This document shows positions 8,067-15,190 of a stretch of 34,540 nt of DNA, one piece after another. Every line of letters begins with the position of its first letter. The stretch's first letter is position 1. Position numbers and translations under genes: made by a program. The notes beneath the pieces were generated by a model, which was not told where the DNA came from, searched no databases, and worked only from the letters and a program-made list of their open reading frames with translations. The stretch is from Verrucomicrobiales bacterium (GTDB lineage: Bacteria > Verrucomicrobiota > Verrucomicrobiia > Verrucomicrobiales > V1-33), in the NCBI GenBank assembly GCA_028293125.1, contig JAQGPJ010000079.1:181296-215835 (forward strand), read 5' to 3'.

Positions 8067-9407
8067 TCAGTCCCTGACGATTTTCCAGCACCGCAGCGAG
8101 CCATGATTCCGGGCCCACACATGGCCGCGGGCGTAGGCCGGGTGGGACCAGACGACGGGGCGCTCCTTCACGTCGGGGCAGTTGGGCTCGATGATTTGGC
8201 GGCGCTGTTTTTCCTGGTAAGCCTCGGGGGTCAGGGCGGCGCGGATGAGCTCGCCCTGCTCGTTGAAAAGAATGAACTCATTGCCGGAATGACCCAGCCG
8301 GGTCAGGAAGGCGGTGGCCCAGCGCTCCTCCTTTCCGCCGGTGCCAGCAAAGGTTTCCCATTTCCGGGCACCGGTTTTCCACTCCAGACAGCGCAGCTGG
8401 CCGTAGCTGCACACACCGTAGAAATAACCGTCCACCTCCAGGGGGGTGCACATCAGGGCATTCAGATGCTCGGTGCGGCGGTCGCTTTCGCGCTCCGTTT
8501 CCCAGAGGGTGTCCGGGGTGGAGAAGTCAGGCTTCAGCCGCAGCATTTTCGATCCCCACCAGAAGCAGGTGATCAGCAGGTCGTCCCCGCGCTGGATGGG
8601 CGAGGCCATGCTGACGCCAAACCGGGTTTCCTTCGGAATGCTCCACAGCACCTTGCCCGTCACCGGATCCAAGGCGTTCACCGCCTCGCCGTGCCAGAGA
8701 ATGAGCACCTCCCGGCCGTGGTGTCGGATGATTTTCGGTGGGGCATAGCCGGCCTGCCGGGAGGAAAGCGCCCGCCATTTCTCGGTCCCTGTCAGGCGGT
8801 CCAGCGCCAGGCACGTCGTGCCGTCCCCGCCCGCCAGACAGAACAGCGTGTCACCATGCACCAGCGGATGCCCGGCGAACCCCCAGGTGGCGGTGGGGCT
8901 TTTGAAATCCGCCTTCAGATCGCGCTTCCAGACGGTTTTTCCATCCACCGCCGAGGCGCAGAGCAGGGCTCCCTCGCCGCCCAAGGCGTAAACCAAGCCC
9001 TCGTGGACAGTGGGCGTGGCCCGCGGGCCTGACGAGTAGTCGAAGGTGTAGGCGGCGCGCCATTTTTGCTCCCAAACCGTTTTGCCAGTGGCGGCATCCG
9101 CGCACAGCAGCCGCTCCTCTCCGGCCACGCCCTTACTGGTGTCGGTGACGGAGTCATCGCGGTGGAAACTCAGTAGATACACCCGGTCCTCCGTGACCGC
9201 CGGACCGGTGTAACCGCCGCCCACCGGCGCCGCCCAGACCATGCGGGCGGAGTTCAGATCAATGCGCGAAGCAAGGTCCTTCTCCTCCCACACCCCATCG
9301 CGGTCCGGACCCATCCATTGCGGCCAGGCGGCCTTGGTGTCGGCGTTGGGGCTGGCGGAGGCGCTTCCGAGAGTGAGGGTCAGCAGCAGGGTAAGGAGGG
9401 ACTTCAT
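8067..9407 (-). CDS. Secreted PQQ-binding-like beta-propeller protein
   Basis: A 446-residue protein with a signal peptide (residues 1-19) followed by WPQWMGPDRDGVWEE, the usual opening of verrucomicrobial and planctomycetal PQQ-like propeller proteins. Blade motifs recur: DAATGKTVWEQKW, ASAVDGKTVWKRDL, LDRLTGTEKWRA, LDPVTGKVLWSIPK and LEWKTGARKWETF, with GGEGALLCA and GGDGTTCLA between them. These are tryptophan-docking blades as in BamB and quinoprotein dehydrogenases; I see no dehydrogenase catalytic set, so enzymatic activity is doubtful. It is probably periplasmic. The ATG at 9407 is fixed by the signal peptide. The SnoaL-like gene follows and may be co-transcribed. Confidence 0.87.
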   Translation of the reverse strand: MKSLLTLLLTLTLGSASASPNADTKAAWPQWMGPDRDGVWEEKDLASRIDLNSARMVWAAPVGGGYTGPAVTEDRVYLLSFHRDDSVTDTSKGVAGEERLLCADAATGKTVWEQKWRAAYTFDYSSGPRATPTVHEGLVYALGGEGALLCASAVDGKTVWKRDLKADFKSPTATWGFAGHPLVHGDTLFCLAGGDGTTCLALDRLTGTEKWRALSSRQAGYAPPKIIRHHGREVLILWHGEAVNALDPVTGKVLWSIPKETRFGVSMASPIQRGDDLLITCFWWGSKMLRLKPDFSTPDTLWETERESDRRTEHLNALMCTPLEVDGYFYGVCSYGQLRCLEWKTGARKWETFAGTGGKEERWATAFLTRLGHSGNEFILFNEQGELIRAALTPEAYQEKQRRQIIEPNCPDVKERPVVWSHPAYARGHVWARNHGSLRCWKIVRD

Positions 9408-9556
9408 GCTGCCGCCTGATACGTTCAGAGAGGGCGGAGTTTGCTCACGCGTTCAAGGAGAGGGAGACGGGCCATGGATGGCCATCCGGTGAGCCTCAAT
9501 CGCCGTTGTGTGTTTGGCTTCGGATCAGGTGACCTCATGACGCCCGCGGTCGCCTT

Positions 9557-9913
9557 TCACATCAGGGTGGCGGCGATGAACCCGTCCTCAAATGAGGATT
9601 CCCACACCGTGAGGCTTTTGACTCTGTCGAGGGTGGTGAACCGGGGGCGGGCCAAGCACAGGCTGAAACCATACCGGGGATCGGGTGAGCACCGGGCACC
9701 GGGCAGAAACGAGAGCCCGCCCCGGAGCTCCACGCCGCGTTTCGTGCATTCAATCTCCACCGGTTCAAAAAAATCGAGCACGTTCTCAGGCATCCAAGGC
9801 ACCTCGTCCCGCCAAAAAAGGGCTTGGATTTCAAGCCAGATGTCTCTGCTCAGTAAATTCGGAGAGTGTTTTTTCAATCGGGGGCGGGAGTGAGTGAAGG
9901 TCAGCGTATCCAT
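9557..9913 (-). CDS. Hypothetical protein, 118 aa
   Basis: Not recognised. From the ATG at 9913 the product starts MDTLTFTHSRPRLKKHS and has an aromatic-rich middle (DIWLEIQALFWRDEVPW, then ENVLDFFEPVEIE), a possible strand region RGVELRGGLSFLPG and ends FEDGFIAATLM. No signal peptide or membrane segment is seen. The upstream in-frame extension to 10012 is possible but less likely. No Shine-Dalgarno is obvious. It stands alone between the propeller gene and a gene-free stretch, and could be a recently acquired or orphan gene. Confidence 0.5.
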   Translation of the reverse strand: MDTLTFTHSRPRLKKHSPNLLSRDIWLEIQALFWRDEVPWMPENVLDFFEPVEIECTKRGVELRGGLSFLPGARCSPDPRYGFSLCLARPRFTTLDRVKSLTVWESSFEDGFIAATLM

Positions 9914-10279
9914 CCGGCGGACAGGGACAGGACGGCGGCCTGACGATTCAGAAGAATGCCATGGCGGTGCTTGAAAATCAATATGAATTGATGAAGGTTT
10001 CTCTTCCCTCATCCACGAATGCTAAACATGGAAAAGATTGTGATTTTGCTGAAATGAAGTTTATATGATTTCGTTATCAATCATATTGCCGCAGCTCTTT
10101 TAGAGCCCGGGCAACAACCTCGCCTGAGAGAAGACCGATAGGGTCCCTGCGTTGGCCGGCTCTTCACACGATTTCAAACCCGGCTTCATTGGCTCTCACC
10201 GTCCGGGGCGTGTGCTTTTCCTTCCAAGAAAAAGTGGATACGGAAACTTCGGCGGCCTGACTTGCGGCCTCTCTCCGTG
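9914..10279. other. Gene-poor AT-rich interval
   Basis: No convincing gene is seen. The part around 10020-10085 is markedly more AT-rich than its surroundings and holds ATGATT at 10065-10070 and AATCAT at 10079-10084, an inverted repeat that could be part of a promoter or operator of the 9557-9913 gene. The remainder shows nothing recognisable. Confidence 0.4.
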
Positions 10280-10317
10280 ACACAATGGGATTGCCCGTTT
10301 AACGGGACCCATTGTGT
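10280..10317. repeat. Perfect 10-bp inverted repeat with nested inner hairpin
   Basis: ACACAATGGG at 10280-10289 pairs perfectly with CCCATTGTGT at 10308-10317. Within the loop CCCGT and ACGGG (10294-10298 and 10302-10306) pair again around TTA. It lies 82 bases past the stop of the 10399-11775 gene, but no T run follows on either strand, so a classical terminator is uncertain. A protein-binding palindrome or RNA-stabilising hairpin are alternatives. Confidence 0.6.
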
Positions 10318-10398
10318 TCGTTGGTTGGACAGCGCAGGAGCTTACGACGGGCACCCGCCCGTGTCAGACAAGAGGCCGGGGCTGCGGCTTCCCTATCC

Positions 10399-11775
10399 TC
10401 AAGGCTGCACAAAACGCGTCCAGTCGTTGGGGAAGCGCTGGCGGATCTCCTCGGTGACCGCCTCCATGGCGCGGGCGCGGGCGGTTTCATCCGGCAGCGC
10501 CCGGGCCCAGGCGACAGCGGCCTCCGGCTCGCGGGCCTGCCCCCAGGCCCGTGCCAGAGCGGTCATGGCGTCCTGGCTGGCGGGGCCGAGTCCCTGGGCA
10601 TTCAGCCAGTCGCTGGCGGCGGCGGGGTCCGGAGCGGAAGTGTTTCCCCTGATCCGGGAATTGTCGTCCACCCTGGTCCATTGGCGGATAATCCGTTCCA
10701 GCGCCTCGGCTTTGGCGGTGCTGTCCTCCTCCGGAAAACGGCTTAGATACCAGTCGGCGGCGGCGGGGGGATCCTTCTTCATCCATTGATCGGCCACGGC
10801 TTTGCTGAGGATGGTTTTCTGCTCCGGGCTCATTTCCAGCCGGTCCGCCCAGGCGGCCACCTCCCGGGGCTCCTCATGACGTAGGCGCCCTTTGACCAGA
10901 TCTCCGAGTCCGGCGGAGGCTTTGTCCCCGGAGAATGCCAGCACGCGGTTGATCAGTTCCGCAGCATCCGGTGGCCAGGAGGAGGGTTCGTTTTCAAACA
11001 TTTTCGCAAGACTGGCGGCGAGCCCCTCCGCCGCGCTGGCCCGCATGGTGGGATCTGAGATTTGCCGCGCCGCCTCCAAAGCGGTCTCTGGACGCGATGC
11101 CCCCCAGTTGCGGAAAATGGCGGCAAAGCCCGCGCCGTCCAGCTTCCCGGACCGGACCAGCGGCATCGCCTCCCGGTCCCACGCCTCCAGGGCGGCGGCG
11201 GGATCCCGCGCGGCCCAGGCTGCGAACACGGCCCCTGTGCCTGAGAGAAAGCGGAGACGCGTTTCACCTCCGGTGCCGGCTCCGTCCCGCAGCCAGATCC
11301 ACACACCGGCGGGATCGCGGGCCAGCAGCACTGGCCCCAGCAGCCGTCCCGCCATTTCCTCGGCATCGGTGCCGCCCTCCTCCAGCAGGGCATCCACCAA
11401 GGCCAGCAACTGCGGGGTGCTGAGCCGCGCCAGATCCGTGATCAGCCGGGCCTCCGCCAGCCTTGCCAGGAAGCCTCTTCCTCTGGGTATTTTCCGCAGA
11501 TTCAGAAGCGTGCTCTCCAGCAGCGCGGCGGTGGAGGCGGCGGTGACGGCATCCGCCACCGCGGTGGATTCCAGTGCCGGACCGCTTACGGTCCCCGCCG
11601 GGACGGGCGGCCCGCCGGCGGCATCGGAGTGGCTGCGGGCCTGTGTCCAAGCTTTGCCCAACCAGTGTCCAAGGCACCAGAAAAGGACTATCAGGCCCGC
11701 CAGCGTGGCAGGCAGCATCCATTTGAATGAGAAAGGCCGGCGGCGGATGACCGAAAATAAAGGGTGAAGGCTCAT
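10399..11775 (-). CDS. Membrane-anchored helical-repeat protein next to sigma factor
   Basis: A 458-residue protein of unknown function. Residues 1-19 are basic, a single transmembrane helix covers about 20-40 (LPATLAGLIVLFWCLGHWLG), and the rest is helix-rich and predicted outside the cytoplasm. It contains repeats of the kind W(G/A)xx(x)PexAxxxA, for example AAWAARDPAAALEAWDRE, NWGASRPETALEAARQI, AVADQWMKKDPPAAADW and AWGQAREPEAAVAWARALP. Similar units are in the C-terminal part of the sigma factor encoded just upstream (60-base gap, same strand), so the two are probably one operon and one system. It could be an anti-sigma or co-sensor, though no known anti-sigma domain is visible. Confidence 0.72.
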   Translation of the reverse strand: MSLHPLFSVIRRRPFSFKWMLPATLAGLIVLFWCLGHWLGKAWTQARSHSDAAGGPPVPAGTVSGPALESTAVADAVTAASTAALLESTLLNLRKIPRGRGFLARLAEARLITDLARLSTPQLLALVDALLEEGGTDAEEMAGRLLGPVLLARDPAGVWIWLRDGAGTGGETRLRFLSGTGAVFAAWAARDPAAALEAWDREAMPLVRSGKLDGAGFAAIFRNWGASRPETALEAARQISDPTMRASAAEGLAASLAKMFENEPSSWPPDAAELINRVLAFSGDKASAGLGDLVKGRLRHEEPREVAAWADRLEMSPEQKTILSKAVADQWMKKDPPAAADWYLSRFPEEDSTAKAEALERIIRQWTRVDDNSRIRGNTSAPDPAAASDWLNAQGLGPASQDAMTALARAWGQAREPEAAVAWARALPDETARARAMEAVTEEIRQRFPNDWTRFVQP

Positions 11776-11835
11776 AAGCGGGTTCTGTCAGGGAGCGGGC
11801 TCAAGGAGTTCATTGGCGAGGGCGGGGTCCTGCAC

Positions 11836-13455
11836 TCAAGCGGCGATGGAGGACGCACGCTCAGCCGGGGGCAGCATGACCAGGCTGCTGCGGGCCAGAC
11901 GCAGGGTCGCCGTCCGCGTGGCGGGATCCGCGCCGGGGGACAGACGGTCCAGCCACCACTGTGGCCGGTCGGTGATGGATTTCTCCACCGCCTTGCCGAC
12001 CAGCGCGGTCTGGCTTTCCAGCCGGCGCTCCATCTCGGCCACCGCACCCCGCTCATCACGGGCCAGCCAGTCGGCCAGCAGCGTTTCCCCTACCCCCCGC
12101 GCCGGATCAAACGGTGTCCTGCCGCTGTCGATCAGGCCGTTGGCCCAGCGGAAGGCGGCTTCGGGATTCTCCCGTCCCCAGGATTCGGCCACCGCGCGGA
12201 CCGCCTGGCCGGAAAGTTTGCCGTCCGGGCGCAGGGCGTCCGGCTTCATGAGGCGCTCCCTCGCGGCCCGCCAGTCCTCATCCGCCATGGCGCTGAAGAT
12301 CAGGCCCGACACGGATTCGAATTTGTCCGGGTTTCCCCGGAATTCCCCCAGCAGGGTGATGGCGCTCTCCGTATCGCCGGAGCTGTAGTGTGCGAGCGTG
12401 GGATACATATCCTCCGAATACATGGACCAACCGCCGTTCAGGTCCATCTGGATGGTGGAGGCGGCCTGGAGAATATCCAGCAGCGGAGGCCGGCCGCACG
12501 CCGCGCCTCCCGGAGGCGGCGGTCCCGTCCGCGAGGTGCTTGCAGAAGCGCGCGCGCTTCCCGGCTTTATCAAAGCCGCGGCAGCATTCCGGCCGGATGC
12601 CGTGCTGGCCAGCTGCCGTGCCGCCTCCGCCGCGGCCCCGGTGTGGAATTCGCTCCCTGCACTCAGGGCCAGGAGGAGCAGCGCGGCGGCAGCCGCCGCC
12701 CAGGTGATGGATTTTCCGTAGAGCATAAATTGCAGGGAGTGCCAGGACTTCGCGGCCAGTCCCAAGTGCGACGCACCGGTGACCGCGGAGCCCGCGAATT
12801 GGGAGGCTGCCGCCGCGGAGACACCGGGAGACAGCGCCTCCGCATTCAGCATCATGCCGAGGGCGGCGGCGGGAACCGCGACACCGCGCCGGCGCAGCAG
12901 GCGGGAAAGTTTTTCCAAGGCGCGGGAGGCCTGCTTCTGCACGGTGTCGTCCGCCTTGCACAGCCGTGTCCCGATATCCCGAAAACTGTGCCCCTCGTAA
13001 TACCGCAGAATCAGCAGATGGCGGTCGGACTCCGGAAGGTGCTCCAGCGCCTCATCCAGTTCCGTGAGAATGCGGTGCCGCAAGTGGGAGGGGGAGAGCG
13101 GTGGCGGCGGATTCATAACGTCGGATTCGGCGGCCAGGGAGACCATCAGGCGGTGACGGCGGGCCTCGCGCCGGCGGAGCGCGCAGGCCTCCAGCAGGGC
13201 GGCGCGGTGCAGCCAGAGATTCAGGGCTGGATGGCTCCGCAGGGAGGCCGCCTTGGCCGCCATGACCGTGAAAACCGCCTGCGCCGCCTCTTCCGCCAGG
13301 CACTGGCTGCCGCTGAGGGCCCGCTTGGCGGTGCCCAGCACCAGCCCCGCATATCGGCGCGTCAGCACATGGACGGCATCCCCGTCCCCCTGCTCCGCCC
13401 AGCGGCGGAGCAGGGTGCTGTCGCCCGCGGTTTCCAGTGAGTTCAAATCCGGCAT
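11836..13455 (-). CDS. ECF-type sigma factor fused to a transmembrane segment and repeat tail
   Basis: A 539-residue protein. Residues 12-85 match sigma region 2 (STLLRRWAEQGDGDAVHVL, YAGLVLGTAKRAL, AEEAAQAVFTVMAAKA) and 128-190 match region 4 (ALEHLPESDRHLLILRYY, then HSFRDIGTRLCKADDTVQKQ). A C-terminal extension begins with GVAVPAAALGMMLNAEAL, seen in some planctomycete/verrucomicrobial ECF factors, then a transmembrane helix at about 249-268, a low-complexity linker and helical repeats (ESWGRENPEAAFRWANGL). This places the DNA-binding part in the cytoplasm and the repeats outside. The ATG at 13455 is preferred over a GTG two codons earlier. No Shine-Dalgarno is visible. Its promoter targets are unknown. 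Confidence 0.85.
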   Translation of the reverse strand: MPDLNSLETAGDSTLLRRWAEQGDGDAVHVLTRRYAGLVLGTAKRALSGSQCLAEEAAQAVFTVMAAKAASLRSHPALNLWLHRAALLEACALRRREARRHRLMVSLAAESDVMNPPPPLSPSHLRHRILTELDEALEHLPESDRHLLILRYYEGHSFRDIGTRLCKADDTVQKQASRALEKLSRLLRRRGVAVPAAALGMMLNAEALSPGVSAAAASQFAGSAVTGASHLGLAAKSWHSLQFMLYGKSITWAAAAAALLLLALSAGSEFHTGAAAEAARQLASTASGRNAAAALIKPGSARASASTSRTGPPPPGGAACGRPPLLDILQAASTIQMDLNGGWSMYSEDMYPTLAHYSSGDTESAITLLGEFRGNPDKFESVSGLIFSAMADEDWRAARERLMKPDALRPDGKLSGQAVRAVAESWGRENPEAAFRWANGLIDSGRTPFDPARGVGETLLADWLARDERGAVAEMERRLESQTALVGKAVEKSITDRPQWWLDRLSPGADPATRTATLRLARSSLVMLPPAERASSIAA

Positions 13456-13745
13456 ACACACGGCTACTGCCGCGCCCGTGGATTTTCCGACATGAAATTT
13501 CAGGGATGCGATCTTTGATCCTGCTTCCGGCTTGCGGAGAGGTCTCTGTTTTGATCACTGGCGGTAAGGCCCGCCGCGGTGACCGCATAGCCTGGTCAGG
13601 CCCGCGCTCCAAGCATTGGAAGAATCCCAGTTTGTCTCCGTTCCGGATATAACAGGCGCGCTCCTGTAAGGATTCATGAAACTCACGGTTCCCCGGAGTG
13701 CGCCGCCGGACAGTCCCCGTTTCCACTTTTTGAGCCCAGCCAAGC

Positions 13746-15188
13746 ATGAACAGCCGACCTTTGCCCGTAAACCGCCGCCAAGTCCTGAAAACCGGTCTGC
13801 TGGCCGCCTGTGCGGCCTCCGATGCCGGAGCCCAGGAAGCACCGCCGCTTTTTGTGGAGGGCTACACCGGGCAGGTCAGTTATGCGCCGGGGGAGGAGGT
13901 GACGCTGTGCGTCTCGTGCGGCGGCCCCGTGTTCTCCGTGGAGGTCACGCGGCTGGGCGCGAAGCCCCAACAGGTCTGGAGCGCGGCGGATGTCGCCGGC
14001 AAAGCGTATCCGGTTCCGGAGAATGCCTCGTCCCATGGCTGCCAGTGGCCGGTGGCGGTCACCTTCAGGATTCCGCCGGAGTGGCGCAGCGGTTATTATC
14101 AGGTGGTGCTGCGCACGCGGGATCAGGGCGGGGGATTTACCCACCGCAACGCCCGCACGGCGGAGGCCGGGTGCTTTTTCATCCTGCGCGGGGGCGGTGC
14201 CGCGCCCCGGGCGAAGATCCTGCTGCAGCTGTCCTCGAACACTTACAATGCTTATAACAACTGGGGAGGCTTCAGCCTGTATGCCTACAACGGGCGCAAT
14301 GGAAACCAAGGCCACCGGGTGTCCTTCGAGCGCCCGCCGGCGTCGCAGTTCGGCAACTGGGAGCTGCCTTTTGTCGAATGGGCGGAGCGCCAGGGATTCG
14401 AGATGGACTACATCGCCAACAACGATCTGGAGTTCCATCCGGAGGAGTTGCAGGGCCGCTCCCTGGTCCTGAGCGTGGGGCATGATGAGTATTGGTCCGC
14501 GCCGATGCGTGACACCCTCGAGAAATTCATCGAGGCCGGAGGGAACGCCGCATTTTTCAGCGGCAACGTGTGCTGCTGGCAGGTCCGCAGTGAGGACAAG
14601 GGACGCGCGCTCACCTCGTGGAAGCAGAATTACCACTCGGATCCTGTTTATGCCGCCCGCCAGGGCTATGACCTGCTGGCCTCCCTCTGGAGCCATCATC
14701 TGATCAAACGCCCGGAAAACCAGCTGACCGGCGTGGGTTTCCTCTGGGGGGGCTATCACCGCAGCCACGGCCAGCTGATGGAGGCCAGCGGGGCGTTCAA
14801 TGTGCACCGGCCTGACCATTGGCTGCTGACCGGCACCGGCCTGAAGGCCGGCGACGCCTTTGGAGGCAAGGACACCATCGTGGGCTACGAATGCGACGGC
14901 TGTGAGTTGGAGTTCCGTGACGGCCTGCCTTTCCCCACCCACCGCGACGGCACGCCGGAGAGCTTTGAAATTGTCTGCACTGCCCCTGCGCAGTGGCATC
15001 CCGATGACTGCCAGTGGTATGACCAATGGGAAAATGGCCGCAAAGGCCATGCGGTGCTGGGAGTTCACCAGCGTGGCAAGGGCACGGTTTTCACCTGCGG
15101 CAGCACGGACTGGTCGCACGGCCTGCGGGGCGGCGATCCCGCCGTGGACCGCATCACCCGCAACCTTCTGGAAAAGCTGGCTGTATAG
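13746..15188 (+). CDS. Tat-exported N,N-dimethylformamidase beta-subunit-like protein
   Basis: A 480-residue protein. The N-terminus has a twin-arginine signal (NRRQVLKTG at 9-17, then a hydrophobic run ending near AGAQEAP). The mature part begins with a beta-sandwich-like domain (FVEGYTGQVSYAPGEEVTL) followed by the region typical of the DMFase large-subunit family: ILLQLSSNTYNAYNNWGG, SFERP, GFEMDYIANNDLE, LVLSVGHDEYWS and FFSGNVCCWQVR. The family includes DMFase itself, but most members are uncharacterised, and the glutamine-amidotransferase-like fold does not fix the substrate. The next gene starts 2 bases after the stop, so they form an operon with the heme protein; both are exported, suggesting a shared extracytoplasmic task. 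Confidence 0.83.
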   Translation: MNSRPLPVNRRQVLKTGLLAACAASDAGAQEAPPLFVEGYTGQVSYAPGEEVTLCVSCGGPVFSVEVTRLGAKPQQVWSAADVAGKAYPVPENASSHGCQWPVAVTFRIPPEWRSGYYQVVLRTRDQGGGFTHRNARTAEAGCFFILRGGGAAPRAKILLQLSSNTYNAYNNWGGFSLYAYNGRNGNQGHRVSFERPPASQFGNWELPFVEWAERQGFEMDYIANNDLEFHPEELQGRSLVLSVGHDEYWSAPMRDTLEKFIEAGGNAAFFSGNVCCWQVRSEDKGRALTSWKQNYHSDPVYAARQGYDLLASLWSHHLIKRPENQLTGVGFLWGGYHRSHGQLMEASGAFNVHRPDHWLLTGTGLKAGDAFGGKDTIVGYECDGCELEFRDGLPFPTHRDGTPESFEIVCTAPAQWHPDDCQWYDQWENGRKGHAVLGVHQRGKGTVFTCGSTDWSHGLRGGDPAVDRITRNLLEKLAV

Positions 15189-15190
15189 GA

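Noticed and set aside
10065-10084. ATGATT ... AATCAT as a Fur- or other metal-regulator box
   Set aside because: Only 6-bp arms with 8-base spacing; no match to a full consensus and no iron-related gene next to it.
11764-13440. 558-codon plus-strand open frame across the sigma factor gene
   Set aside because: No recognisable domain and overlaps a clear sigma factor.
13441-13452. GTTCAAATCC resembling a tRNA T-loop
   Set aside because: It is the start of the sigma factor coding sequence on the other strand (Asp-Leu-Asn) and no acceptor or anticodon stem is present.
13683-15119. Long open frame opposite the DMFase-like gene
   Set aside because: Lacks any domain pattern and is a product of high GC in the third codon position of the real gene.
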